From Streptomyces sp. FIT100 (lineage in GTDB: Bacteria > Actinomycetota > Actinomycetes > Streptomycetales > Streptomycetaceae): 64,000 nucleotides of DNA. The translations under genes and the position numbers were made by a program. The stretch lies in NCBI RefSeq assembly GCF_024584805.1, contig NZ_CP075715.1, forward strand, positions 4,350,526 through 4,414,525. Direction: 5' to 3'. Position 1 is the stretch's first letter, and every line of letters begins with the position of its first letter. The notes under the pieces are model-generated. The model searched no databases and was not told the origin of the DNA. It saw only the letters and a program-made list of their open reading frames with translations. This document shows positions 1 to 8,370 of the stretch, piece by piece.

Positions 1-1208
1 CCGCCCATCTTCTTCTCGACGGCGAGGTTGAGCACCGTCTCGTGCTTCTTCTGGTCCAGTCCGTACGGGCGGGACTGCCCCATCGACAGGATCTTCCCGG
101 TGCCGGGCTCGACCTGCACCACCGACGCCGCGACCTTGTCGTCCTTGTTGACGTGCGAGGTGGCGGCCTCGTTGGCGGCCTCCTGGGCGCGCGGGTCGAG
201 CGTGGTCCTGATCGTGAGGCCGCCCAGGTTCCACAGCTTCTGGCGCTCCTCCTCCGTCTTCCCGAAGGCGGGATCGTTGAGGATGGTCTTGCGCACGTAG
301 TCGCAGAAGAAGCCGGCGCCGTCGACGGCCGTGATGCAGCCGTTCTTGGGCTTGCTGACGTTCAGCTTGATCGGCTTGGCCTTCGCCGCGTCGGCCTCGG
401 CCTGTGAGACGTACTTCACGTCGGCCATGCGCTGGAGGACGACATTGCGCCGCAGGGTCGCCTGGTGCGCGTCGTTCACCGGCTCGAAGTCGCTCGGCGA
501 CTGGACGATGCCGGCCAGCAGCGCCGACTCCTCCAGGTTCAGGTCCTTCGCGGACTTGGAGAAGTAGCGCTTGGCCGCCGCCTCGACGCCGTACGCCTGC
601 TGGCCGAAGAAGGTGATGTTGAGGTAGTTCTCGAGGATCTTCTTCTTCCCGAGCTCCTCCTCCACCTGGATCGCGAACTTGAGCTCGCGGACCTTGCGGC
701 CGAGGGTCTGCTGGGTGGCCTGGGCGACCTTGTCGGGGTCGTCGCCGGCCTCCTCGACGAAGACGTTCTTCACGTACTGCTGCGTGAGGGTGGACGCTCC
801 CTGGGTGACGCCGCCCTCCTGCGCGTTCCGGTTGAGGGCGCGGAGCACGCCCTTGAGGTCGACGGCCCCGTGCTCGTAGAAGCGCGCGTCCTCGATCGCG
901 ACGATCGCCTTCTGCATGTACGGCGAGATGTCCTTGAGCGGGACGACCGTACGGTCACGGGAGTAGACCGTGGCGATCTGGCCGCCCTCGGCGTCCAGGA
1001 TCGTGGTGCGCTGACTGAGAGGGGGCGTCTTGAGGTTGGCCGGGATCTCGTCGAACCCCTCGACCGTCCCCTTGGCTGCGAGCCCCAGCGCCCCGGCGGC
1101 GGGCAGGGCGATGCCCGCCAGCACCGCTCCGGAGAGCACGCTGACACCGAGGAACTTGGCGGCCTGCTGGGTCCCGGTCAGGCCTCCGCCCGAGCGCTTG
1201 TTTGCCAT
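1..1208 (-). CDS. Bifunctional penicillin-binding protein (class A), 3' end outside the window
   Basis: Peptidoglycan glycosyltransferase/transpeptidase of the cell membrane. Reading the minus strand from the ATG at 1208 gives an open frame of 402 codons that leaves the window. A hydrophobic stretch at about residues 17-46 looks like the membrane anchor. The glycosyltransferase signature AIEDARFYEHGAVD follows, with catalytic Glu106, and then the QGASTLTQQYVKN motif. The visible end, around SMGQSRPYGLDQ, lies at the junction to the transpeptidase domain, so its SxxK serine is not seen. It is divergent from wblA. The same PBP-wblA arrangement is recalled from S. coelicolor. Family assignment is firm; the exact orthologue is not. 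Confidence 0.9.
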   Translation of the reverse strand, partial: MANKRSGGGLTGTQQAAKFLGVSVLSGAVLAGIALPAAGALGLAAKGTVEGFDEIPANLKTPPLSQRTTILDAEGGQIATVYSRDRTVVPLKDISPYMQKAIVAIEDARFYEHGAVDLKGVLRALNRNAQEGGVTQGASTLTQQYVKNVFVEEAGDDPDKVAQATQQTLGRKVRELKFAIQVEEELGKKKILENYLNITFFGQQAYGVEAAAKRYFSKSAKDLNLEESALLAGIVQSPSDFEPVNDAHQATLRRNVVLQRMADVKYVSQAEADAAKAKPIKLNVSKPKNGCITAVDGAGFFCDYVRKTILNDPAFGKTEEERQKLWNLGGLTIRTTLDPRAQEAANEAATSHVNKDDKVAASVVQVEPGTGKILSMGQSRPYGLDQKKHETVLNLAVEKKMG

Positions 1209-1290
1209 GGAGGCAGCCTAATCCGTTGCCGACGGCCTTCCGATGGAGCAGGTGCTCCTCGGGAGGTTCGGTCACCAAGCCGTGACATCC

Positions 1291-1350
1291 GCGGGGTGGA
1301 ACGGGGTCGAGCGGGGTCGAGCGGGGTCGAGCAGGGTGGAACGAGGCGGG
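1291..1350. repeat. Tandem 10-bp repeat (about five units, [ag]cggggtcga-like)
   Basis: Five consecutive 10-base units related to gcggggtcga run from 1291 to 1340. The middle three are nearly identical and the outer two carry ggtgga instead of ggtcga. It lies in the PBP-wblA divergent region. Confidence 0.8.
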
Positions 1351-1474
1351 ACGGGTTCCGGGCGCGGCGACTCCCGGCGGCTCTCGGCGACGTTCGCATT
1401 CGCCGGACAGACGGACAGGCGTTGGCCTAAGCTGCTCCCAACTGTCACAGCAGTGCCGTTGCGCATCACGTCCC

Positions 1475-1494
1475 CGTAGCACTTCGTAGCACTT
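1475..1494. repeat. Direct repeat of cgtagcactt
   Basis: Two exact adjacent copies of a 10-base unit in the wblA upstream region. It could be a tandem operator or simple slippage; nothing decides between them. Confidence 0.6.
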
Positions 1495-1789
1495 CGCAAC
1501 GCCCCGAACCACCCCCGCAGCACCGCGAACCACTCCCCGAGGACTCCGAGGCGGCCACCTCCCCCACCGCCTCGCCCAACTGATCCGAATTGTCGGATTC
1601 ATTACGTATGTCCTCACCTCACTCCCCTGGGTGATCTGCCGCGTACGCATAGTCCGTTCGGGCCATTCAAGATTGGGCCCGAAGGGGGTGTTGCGCTGTG
1701 CCCACCTTCCGTAACGTCCTCAACTGGCAGCGGTGAATATGCCGCTGCCGCCGTGGGGGAGCCTCGATTCGGGAGAGGACGGCGCCGGC

Positions 1790-2134
1790 ATGGGCTGGGT
1801 AACCGACTGGAGTGCGCAGGCAGCCTGCCGCACTACCGATCCGGATGAACTGTTCGTACAAGGAGCGGCGCAGAACAGGGCCAAGGCGGTGTGCACCGGA
1901 TGCCCGGTGCGGACCGAGTGCCTGGCCGACGCGCTCGACAACCGTGTCGAGTTCGGCGTATGGGGTGGCATGACCGAGCGGGAGCGGCGCGCGTTGCTGC
2001 GCAGGCGTCCCACCGTCACCTCCTGGCGCCGGCTGCTCGAGACCGCGCGTACCGAGTACGAGCGGAGCGCGGGCATCCTGCCCGTGGGCCTGGACGACGA
2101 CGAGACATACGAGACGTACGCGGCCGTCGGATAG
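1790..2134 (+). CDS. wblA: WhiB-like iron-sulfur regulator WblA
   Basis: A WhiB-family protein that coordinates a [4Fe-4S] cluster and acts in Streptomyces development and as a down-regulator of secondary metabolism (family knowledge). Four cysteines in the C-x21-C-x2-C-x5-C spacing are present (Cys13, 35, 38 and 44 from this start). They are followed by the GVWGG turn and a basic RERRALLRRRP segment. The ATG at 1790 was chosen because GGAGAGG lies about 11 bases upstream and the resulting 114 aa fits the family. An in-frame GTG at 1733 would add 19 residues. The sequence is very close to my recollection of S. coelicolor WblA. Confidence 0.93.
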   Translation: MGWVTDWSAQAACRTTDPDELFVQGAAQNRAKAVCTGCPVRTECLADALDNRVEFGVWGGMTERERRALLRRRPTVTSWRRLLETARTEYERSAGILPVGLDDDETYETYAAVG

Positions 2135-2336
2135 CGGGCATCGGACAACCGACGCCGCCCCACACGGCCCGGGCGGGCCGCGTGGGTAAGGCACGACGTG
2201 TCCGTGCAGGCACGTGCGTACGGGCCTGTCCTTGTTGCGTCGTACTGCCGCTGCGTCGTACTGCCGTGCGCGCCGCCGGGTTGTGCGGTCGCGTTGCGCG
2301 GTCGGCTGGGCTACGCGGGTCGGCCGGGCTACGCGG

Positions 2337-3656
2337 TTACGCAGCTCCGGCCGGGTCACCGCCGGTCGCGAGCCGCTCGCCGATGGCGCGCAGTCCCGCG
2401 AGGTCGTGCACATCGCCCGGCAGGGCGGCGACTTCGGCCACCGCCACCTCGGGGTGGAGCGCGGTGAAGCGGTCGCGCGTGCGCTGTTCGCGCGCGAGCA
2501 CCTGCATCCGCTCGGCATGCAGCCGGAGCAGCCCCGCGGTCAGCTGCGCGGTCGGCGGCGCCGACGGGGCAGAGGGGTCTGCCGGGTCTGCCGGGGCGTT
2601 TTCAGGGGCCGACTCCACGGCGGGAGAGGGGTCCGTGGAGTCACGAAGACCAGCCTTCCCGGCCTCCTGATCCACAATGCCGCCTTCGTCAAGATTTTCC
2701 GCGGCCGCAAGCGCCCGCTCGGCCGACAGCCGGGCGGCGCCGCTGTCATGGACCCGGTTGAGCACCAGCCCGGCCAGCGGCATCTCCTCCGCGGCCAGCC
2801 GCTCCACGAAGTACGCCGCCTCGCGCAGCGCGTCCCGCTCCGGGGCGGCCACCACAAGGAACGCGGTGCCCGGCGCCTGCAACAGCCGGTAGGTGGCGTC
2901 CGCGCGGGTGCGGAACCCGCCGAACATCGTGTCCATCGCGGCCACGAAGGTCTGTACGTCACGCAGCAGCTGACCGCCCAGCAGCTTCCCGAGCGTGCCG
3001 GTCATCATCGACATACCGACATTCAGGAACTTCATCCCGGCCCGGCCGCCCATCTTCGCCGGAGCCATCAGCAGCTTGATGAACTTGCCGTCCAGGAACG
3101 ACCCCAGCCGCTTCGGCGCGTCGAGGAAGTCCAGGGCCGAGCGGGACGGGGGAGTGTCCACGACGATGAGGTCCCACTCGTCGCGCGCCCGCAGCTGCCC
3201 CAGCTTCTCCATCGCCATGTACTCCTGCGTGCCCGCGAAACCGGCCGACAGGGACTGGTAGAAGGGGTTGTCCAGAATGGCCCGGGCCCGCGCCGGGTCC
3301 GCGTGCGCCTCGACGATCTCGTCGAAGGTGCGCTTCATGTCGAGCATCATGGCGTGCAGCTCGCCGTCGCCCTTGATGCCGTCGACACGGCGGGGTGTGT
3401 TGTCGAGCAGGTCGATGCCCATCGACTGGGCCAGCCTGCGCGCCGGATCGATGGTCAGGACGACCGCCTTGCGGCCGCGCTCCGCCGCCCGTACGCCCAG
3501 GGCGGCCGCGGTCGTCGTCTTGCCGACCCCGCCGGCGCCGCAGCACACGATGATGCGGGTGCCCGGGTCGTCGAGCAGCACGTCGATGTCGAGCAGCGGC
3601 GTGTCCTGGAGGGCGATGCCGTGCGTGATGCCTTGTGTCGCTGTGGGCGGCGTCAT
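2337..3656 (-). CDS. ArsA/GET3-type ATPase, longer paralogue
   Basis: A SIMIBI-class ATPase related to ArsA and Get3. The P-loop CGAGGVGKTTTA lies at about residues 39-50, followed by IDPARRLAQS and the VVDTPPSRSALDFLD switch region, all typical of the family. A Pro/Ala/Ser/Asp-rich insertion at about 335-375 precedes the conserved C-terminal helix. No metal-binding cysteine triad of true arsenite ATPases is evident, so arsenite export is not implied. It is the second gene of a minus-strand pair: the upstream paralogue ends 34 bases before it. Actinobacteria commonly carry two such genes next to a whiB-like gene. The cellular client is unknown. Confidence 0.88.
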   Translation of the reverse strand: MTPPTATQGITHGIALQDTPLLDIDVLLDDPGTRIIVCCGAGGVGKTTTAAALGVRAAERGRKAVVLTIDPARRLAQSMGIDLLDNTPRRVDGIKGDGELHAMMLDMKRTFDEIVEAHADPARARAILDNPFYQSLSAGFAGTQEYMAMEKLGQLRARDEWDLIVVDTPPSRSALDFLDAPKRLGSFLDGKFIKLLMAPAKMGGRAGMKFLNVGMSMMTGTLGKLLGGQLLRDVQTFVAAMDTMFGGFRTRADATYRLLQAPGTAFLVVAAPERDALREAAYFVERLAAEEMPLAGLVLNRVHDSGAARLSAERALAAAENLDEGGIVDQEAGKAGLRDSTDPSPAVESAPENAPADPADPSAPSAPPTAQLTAGLLRLHAERMQVLAREQRTRDRFTALHPEVAVAEVAALPGDVHDLAGLRAIGERLATGGDPAGAA

Positions 3657-3690
3657 GCGTAGTCCGTTCTCCCCGTGTACGTCTGCACGC

Positions 3691-4662
3691 TCACGTCTCC
3701 CCGTTCACGCCGAGCTTCCGCAGCTCGGTCGCCAGCTGGTACAGCCCGGCCAGATCGACACCCTCGCTCAGCAGGGGCAGCTCGTACGTCGGCAGCTCGA
3801 GCCCGGCGAGCACTTCGCGCTGCTCGCGCTCCAGCTCGACGCGCTGCGCGTGCTCGGCGGCCTGCTCCAGCAGCGGGCCGACGAGCCGGGCCGCGCCGCT
3901 GACGCCCGCCGCCGTGAGCGACTTGGCGATGTCCTTGCGGCGGCTCGTGGTCGCCGCCGTCCGCACGGCCTCCTCGTCGAGGATGTGCGGCCGCACCATG
4001 TTGACGATCACATTGCCCGCGGGGAGGTCGGCGGCGCGGAGCTCGTCGACGCCGTCCGCGGTCTCCTGGACCGGCATCTCCTCCAGCAGGGTCACGAAGT
4101 GCACCGCGGTCTCGGCGGACTTGAGGACCCGCATCACCGCCTGTGCCTGATTGTGTATCGGGCCGATCTTCGCCAGGCCCGCCACCTCGTCGTTGACGTT
4201 CAGGAAGCGGGTGATGCGGCCGGTGGGCGGGGCGTCCATGACGACGTAGTCGTACGCGTACGCACCCTGCTTGTCGCGGCGGCGCACGGCCTCGCAGGCC
4301 TTGCCGGTCAGCAGGACGTCGCGGACTCCGGGGGCGATGGTCGTGGCGAAGTCGATGGCGCCGAGCTTCTTGAGCGCCCGGCCGGCCGAGCCCAGCTTGT
4401 AGAACATCTGGAGGTAGTCGAGGAGGGCTCGTTCGGCGTCGATGGCCAGGGCGAACACCTCGCCGCCGCCCGGGGCGACGGCGATCTTCCGCTCCTCGTA
4501 CGGCAGCGCCTCCGTCTCGAAGAGCTGTGCGATGCCTTGCCTGCCTTCGACCTCGACGAGGAGCGTGCGCTTCCCCTCGGTCGCGAGGGCGAGCGCGAGT
4601 GCCGCGGCGACCGTCGTCTTACCGGTCCCGCCCTTGCCGCTGACGACCTGGAGCCTGCTCAC
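3691..4662 (-). CDS. ArsA/GET3-type ATPase, shorter paralogue
   Basis: A 323-residue paralogue of the downstream gene. It begins directly with a deviant Walker A, SGKGGTGKTT (Lys10 and Lys15), and contains VVMDAPPTGRITRFLNV as its switch II-like segment. It is first in the minus-strand pair, with only 34 bases to the next start, so the two are probably co-transcribed and may form a heterodimer (inference). It is divergent from the small DUF4177 gene, sharing a 72-base promoter interval. The substrate is unknown. Confidence 0.88.
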   Translation of the reverse strand: MSRLQVVSGKGGTGKTTVAAALALALATEGKRTLLVEVEGRQGIAQLFETEALPYEERKIAVAPGGGEVFALAIDAERALLDYLQMFYKLGSAGRALKKLGAIDFATTIAPGVRDVLLTGKACEAVRRRDKQGAYAYDYVVMDAPPTGRITRFLNVNDEVAGLAKIGPIHNQAQAVMRVLKSAETAVHFVTLLEEMPVQETADGVDELRAADLPAGNVIVNMVRPHILDEEAVRTAATTSRRKDIAKSLTAAGVSGAARLVGPLLEQAAEHAQRVELEREQREVLAGLELPTYELPLLSEGVDLAGLYQLATELRKLGVNGET

Positions 4663-4734
4663 GTCTTCGAGCCTAACCAGTCGGCCCGTGGGCTACGCAC
4701 GAGGCTGCCGCCGGGTGCGGCTACAGTCGGCTCC

Positions 4735-4893
4735 ATGACCAAGTGGGAATACGCGACCGTGCCCCTTCTCGTGCACGCGACCAAGCAGATTCTGGACACC
4801 TGGGGCGAGGACGGCTGGGAGCTCGTCCAGGTCGTCCCCGGGCCGAACAACCCCGAGCAGCTCGTGGCCTACCTCAAGCGGGAGAAGTCGTGA
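4735..4893 (+). CDS. DUF4177 family mini-protein
   Basis: 52 residues beginning MTKWEYATVPL, with the core GEDGWELVQVVPG typical of DUF4177 proteins (a W-E-Y start and a DGWEL motif). The function of the family is not established. Its TGA overlaps the GTG of the next gene, the RidA homologue, so the two are translationally coupled. Confidence 0.88.
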   Translation: MTKWEYATVPLLVHATKQILDTWGEDGWELVQVVPGPNNPEQLVAYLKREKS

Positions 4894-5360
4894 GCGGCGT
4901 TGTCGAGGCGAAGCTCGCCGAGCTCGGCCTGACGCTGCCGGAGGTCGTACCGCCGCTGGCCGCGTACCAGCCGGCCGTGCAGTCCGGTCCGTACGTCTAC
5001 ACCTCGGGCCAGCTGCCGATGGTGGAGGGCAAGCTTCCGGTCACCGGCAAGGTGGGCGGCGAAGTGACCGCGGAGGAGGCCAAGGAGCTGGCCGCCACGT
5101 GCGCGCTGAACGCCCTGGCGGCCGTGAAGTCCGTCGCCGGTGACCTGGACCGGGTCGCCCGGGTCGTGAAGGTCGTCGGATTCGTCGCCTCCGCCCCCGA
5201 CTTCACCGGCCAGCCGGGCGTCATCAACGGCGCGAGCGAGCTGCTCGGCGCGGTGCTCGGCGACAAGGGTGTGCACGCGCGCAGCGCGGTGGGCGTCGCG
5301 GTCCTGCCGCTGGACGCCCCGGTGGAGGTCGAGGTCCAGGTGGAGCTCGTCCAGGACTGA
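4890..5360 (+). CDS. RidA/YjgF-family protein (2-iminobutanoate/2-iminopropanoate deaminase type)
   Basis: RidA-family proteins hydrolyse reactive enamine/imine intermediates released by PLP enzymes. The 156-residue product contains the SGQLP strand, the conserved GDLDRVARVVKVVGFVAS region and HARSAVGVAVLP. In the last, Arg131 sits at the position of the RidA substrate-binding arginine. It starts with GTG four bases inside the DUF4177 gene. This longer clade (about 155 aa rather than 128) is common in actinobacteria, and its true substrate is not known. Confidence 0.85.
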   Translation: MSGVVEAKLAELGLTLPEVVPPLAAYQPAVQSGPYVYTSGQLPMVEGKLPVTGKVGGEVTAEEAKELAATCALNALAAVKSVAGDLDRVARVVKVVGFVASAPDFTGQPGVINGASELLGAVLGDKGVHARSAVGVAVLPLDAPVEVEVQVELVQD

Positions 5361-5407
5361 GCCGGACCGCCGGTCGGTCAGTATCCACCGGTAGATACCG
5401 GATACGT

Positions 5408-5450
5408 GTGCGGCCCCGCACCCCGCTTCCATGGCGGGGCGGGGCCGCAC
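5408..5450 (+). terminator. Large GC-rich hairpin after the ridA-type gene
   Basis: The 12-base arm gtgcggccccgc (5408-5419) pairs with gcggggccgcac (5439-5450), and an inner cccgc/gcggg stem can also form. There is no U-tract, which is usual for Streptomyces. It lies about 50 bases after the stop codon. Confidence 0.7.
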
Positions 5451-5460
5451 CGGTGTTCCC

Positions 5461-5520
5461 GGCGTCTCCGGGCGTCTCCGTGGGCCCCGGGCGTCTCCGT
5501 GGGGCTCCGGGCGTCCCCGG
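5461..5520. repeat. Degenerate tandem repeat of (c)cgggcgtctccgtgg
   Basis: The core ggcgtctccg occurs four times (the last as ggcgtccccg) in 60 bases between the terminator hairpin and the Nudix gene. Confidence 0.6.
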
Positions 5521-5561
5521 CGCCCCTCGAACATCCGCGCGCGAACGCATAGCATCCGCCC

Positions 5562-6536
5562 ATGTCCAATGGTCAGTGGTACCCACCGGAATGGCCCGAC
5601 CGGATCCGCGCGCTCGCCGCCGGTGAGCTCACCGCCGTCACCCCCAGGCGGGCGGCGACCGTGATGCTCCTCAAGGACACCCCGGAGGGCCCCGCGGTCC
5701 ACATGCTGCGCCGCCGCGCCTCCATGGCCTTCGCCGGAGGCGCGTACGTCTACCCCGGCGGCGGTGTGGACGAGCGCGACTCCCGCCCCGTGCGGTGGGC
5801 GGGCCCCGCACTGGCCGAGTGGACCGTCCGGCTCGGCGTCGACGACGAGGCGGCCGCGCAGGCCATCGTGTGCGCGGCGGTCCGCGAGACGTACGAGGAG
5901 GCGGGCGTCCTGCTCGCGGGCGAGACCGCGGACTCGGTGGTCGGGGACACGACGGGCGACGACTGGGAGGCGGACCGGGCGGCGCTGGTCGACCGGGAGC
6001 TGTCGTTCGCCGAGTTCCTCGACCGCCGCGGGCTGGTGCTGCGGTCGGACCTCCTGGGCGCGTGGGCCCGCTGGATCACACCGGAGTTCGAGCCGCGCCG
6101 CTTCGACACCTGGTTCTTCGTCGCTGCGCTCCCGGAGGGGCAGCGGACCCGTAACGCCTCGACGGAGGCCGACCGCACCGTGTGGATCCGTCCCGCGGAC
6201 GCCGCGGCCGGCTACGACAAGGGCGAGCTGCTGATGATGCCGCCCACGATCGCCACGCTGCGGGCGCTGGGACGGTACGAAGCCGCGGCCGATGCCCTCG
6301 CGGCCGCTCGGGACCAGGACCTCACGCCGATCCTCGCTCAGGCACGCTTGGAGGAGGGACGGCTGGTGCTGAGCTGGCCCGGCCACGACGAGTTCACCAA
6401 GCACATCCCGACAGGGAACATCCCGGCAGGACAGAGCCCTGCGGGAGACACCCCAGCGGGAGAAGGCTCTGTGGGAGACAGCCCTGCGGGAGGCAGCCCA
6501 ACGGGCCCGGCGGAACCGACGGGAGGCGCCCGATGA
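5562..6536 (+). CDS. Nudix hydrolase with a repetitive Pro-Ala-Gly tail
   Basis: A 324-residue Nudix-fold protein. The Nudix helix is RETYEEAGVLL, preceded by YPGGGVDERD, with about 38 residues between glycine loop and helix rather than the compact box. This longer form is seen in NUDT19-like proteins. The substrate cannot be told from sequence, though acyl-CoA or nucleotide-sugar derivatives are possible. The last 45 residues are a degenerate repeat of about seven units of the type (I/S)PAG(N/Q/D), which looks like slippage expansion. ATGA overlap couples it to the next gene. Confidence 0.85.
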   Translation: MSNGQWYPPEWPDRIRALAAGELTAVTPRRAATVMLLKDTPEGPAVHMLRRRASMAFAGGAYVYPGGGVDERDSRPVRWAGPALAEWTVRLGVDDEAAAQAIVCAAVRETYEEAGVLLAGETADSVVGDTTGDDWEADRAALVDRELSFAEFLDRRGLVLRSDLLGAWARWITPEFEPRRFDTWFFVAALPEGQRTRNASTEADRTVWIRPADAAAGYDKGELLMMPPTIATLRALGRYEAAADALAAARDQDLTPILAQARLEEGRLVLSWPGHDEFTKHIPTGNIPAGQSPAGDTPAGEGSVGDSPAGGSPTGPAEPTGGAR

Positions 6537-7363
6537 GCAGTGCGTCGGCCCTCCCCGGCCAGCCGCGCGGTGTCGTCGCCTCCGGTCCCGCCACGGCGCG
6601 GACGGTCAACGTCCTCGCCCCCAACCCGTCCGCGATGACCCTGGACGGCACCAACACGTGGATCGTCGCCGAGCCGGACTCCGAGCTCGCCGTCGTCATC
6701 GACCCCGGCCCGCTGGACGACACCCACCTCCGGAACGTCATGGCGACCGCGGAGCAGGCCGGCAAGCGCGTGGCGCTCACCCTGCTCACGCACGGACACC
6801 CGGACCACGCCGAGGGGGCGGGCCGGTTCGCCGAACTGACCGGCACGAAGGTCCGCGCGCTCGACCCGGCGCTGCGCCTCGGCGACGAAGGGCTCGCGGC
6901 GGGCGATGTGATCCGTACCGGCGGCCTGGAGCTGCGGGTCGTCGCCACGCCCGGCCACACCGCCGACTCGCTCTGCTTCCACCTGCCCGCCGACCGCGCC
7001 GTACTGACCGGAGACACGATCCTCGGGCGCGGCACGACCGTCGTCGCGCACCCGGACGGGCGCCTCGGCGACTATCTCGACTCGCTGCGGCGGCTGCGCT
7101 CGCTCGCCGTCGACGACGGGGTGCACACGGTCCTCCCCGGCCACGGCCCCGTTCTGGAGGACGCCCAGGGCGCCGTCGAGTTCTACCTCGCCCATCGAGC
7201 GAACCGCCTCGCCCAGGTCGAGACGGCCGTCGAGAACGGTCACCGCACGGCCGCCGACGTCGTGGCCCATGTGTACGCCGACGTGGACAGGTCGCTGTGG
7301 CCGGCCGCGGAGCTGTCGGTGCGGGCCCAGTTGGAGTACTTGCGGGAGCACGGCCTGATCTAG
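6533..7363 (+). CDS. Metallo-beta-lactamase-fold hydrolase
   Basis: 276 residues with the zinc motif THGHPDHAEG (His87, His89, Asp91, His92), a later ATPGHTADS histidine, GDTILG aspartate and VLPGHGP histidine. This is the complete ligand set of the fold. The C-terminal helix resembles the LACTB2-like subgroup. Its reaction is unknown: family members include thioesterases, lactonases and nucleases. The start overlaps the Nudix stop by four bases, suggesting one transcript, possibly one salvage or detoxification step (inference). Confidence 0.88.
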   Translation: MSSASALPGQPRGVVASGPATARTVNVLAPNPSAMTLDGTNTWIVAEPDSELAVVIDPGPLDDTHLRNVMATAEQAGKRVALTLLTHGHPDHAEGAGRFAELTGTKVRALDPALRLGDEGLAAGDVIRTGGLELRVVATPGHTADSLCFHLPADRAVLTGDTILGRGTTVVAHPDGRLGDYLDSLRRLRSLAVDDGVHTVLPGHGPVLEDAQGAVEFYLAHRANRLAQVETAVENGHRTAADVVAHVYADVDRSLWPAAELSVRAQLEYLREHGLI

Positions 7364-7427
7364 GCCGTGTCCCGTGTGTCCCGTGTGCGGTGTGTCCTGT
7401 CCCGTGTCTTCGAAGGACTTGCCGTAC

Positions 7428-7468
7428 GAAGGGGGCCGCCCCGGCACATGGCCGGGGCGGCCCCCTTC
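7428..7468. terminator. Bidirectional terminator hairpin between the MBL-fold gene and crp
   Basis: Perfect 18-base arms, gaagggggccgccccggc at 7428-7445 against its complement at 7451-7468, with a five-base loop. It lies between convergent genes and can serve both strands. Confidence 0.85.
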
Positions 7469-7502
7469 TACGCGTACTGCCGGCGCCCGGCCGGACTCCG
7501 GA

Positions 7503-8177
7503 CTAGCGGGAACGCTTCGCGAGGCGCTCCACGTCGAGCAGGATCACGGCGCGAGCCTCGAGCCGCAGCCAGCCGCGCTGCGCGAAGTCGGCGAGTGCCT
7601 TGTTCACCGTCTCGCGGGAGGCGCCGACGAGCTGGGCGAGCTCCTCCTGCGTCAGGTCGTGGACGACGTGGATGCCCTCCTCGGACTGCACGCCGAAGCG
7701 GCGCGACAGGTCGAGGAGCGCGCGGGCGACTCGGCCCGGGACGTCGGAGAAGACCAGGTCGGACATCTGGTCGTTGGTCTTGCGGAGCCGGCGGGCGACG
7801 GCGCGCAGCAGGGCCGTGGCCACCTCCGGGCGCGCGTTCAGCCAGGGCTGCAGGTCGCCGTGGCCCAGACCGAGGAGCTTGACCTCGGTGAGGGCGGTGG
7901 CGGTGGCCGTGCGCGGGCCGGGGTCGAAGAGCGAGAGCTCACCGATCAGCTCGCCCGGGCCGAGCACCGCCAGCATGTTCTCGCGGCCGTCGGGGGAGGT
8001 GCGGTGAAGCTTGACCTTGCCCTCGGTGACCACGTAGAGGCGGTCGCCGGGGTCGCCCTCGTGGAAGAGAGCGTCGCCGCGGGCGAGCGTCGCTTCACTC
8101 ATCGAGGCGCGGAGCTCCGCGGCCTGCTCGTCATCGAGCGCCGCGAAGAGTGGGGCGCGCCGCAGAACGTCGTCCAC
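7503..8177 (-). CDS. crp: Crp-family cyclic-nucleotide-responsive transcription regulator
   Basis: A 224-residue CRP/FNR-family protein. The cyclic-nucleotide pocket is represented by GELIGELSLFDPGPRTATATA (about 75-95), and the winged helix by DLTQEELAQLVGASRETVNKAL near the C-terminus. The GTG at 8177 was chosen because AAGGAGAG precedes it at good spacing and the length equals the 224 aa I recall for S. coelicolor Crp. There, Crp binds cAMP and controls germination and antibiotic production. A palindrome fitting a Crp operator lies 63 bases upstream (8240-8255), suggesting autoregulation. Confidence 0.95.
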   Translation of the reverse strand: MDDVLRRAPLFAALDDEQAAELRASMSEATLARGDALFHEGDPGDRLYVVTEGKVKLHRTSPDGRENMLAVLGPGELIGELSLFDPGPRTATATALTEVKLLGLGHGDLQPWLNARPEVATALLRAVARRLRKTNDQMSDLVFSDVPGRVARALLDLSRRFGVQSEEGIHVVHDLTQEELAQLVGASRETVNKALADFAQRGWLRLEARAVILLDVERLAKRSR

Positions 8178-8239
8178 GAATTCTCTCCTTGTCGACCTGC
8201 TCAGGGGACGGTGGTCCCCATGATGCCGCACAGCAAAAC

Positions 8240-8255
8240 AGTGCGATCGATCACA
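8240..8255. promoter_or_regulatory. Candidate Crp operator upstream of crp
   Basis: AGTGCGATCGATCACA has the GTG-N8-CAC core with an almost palindromic centre. It resembles the E. coli TGTGA-N6-TCACA pattern and the recalled Streptomyces GTG-N6-GNCAC consensus (one mismatch). It lies in the crp-nth divergent region and could act on either gene. Confidence 0.55.
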
Positions 8256-8370
8256 AGGCTCCAACACAAGTTTGACGCACCGGCGTGTCCGGTTGTGCCC
8301 CAGGTGCTGATTCGGGTGGCGATCGGCCGTGCCCGGGGCGGATGTCGGTGGTGGCCCTTAGGCTGGCCGG

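Larger units (their letters stand above)
1209..1789. other. Long divergent intergenic region between the PBP gene and wblA
   Basis: About 580 bases without a supportable gene. It must hold the divergent promoters of the PBP gene and wblA. Two short tandem repeats lie in it (1291-1350 and 1475-1494). If wblA starts at 1790, its leader could be long. No confident -35/-10 pair was identified by eye. Confidence 0.6.
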
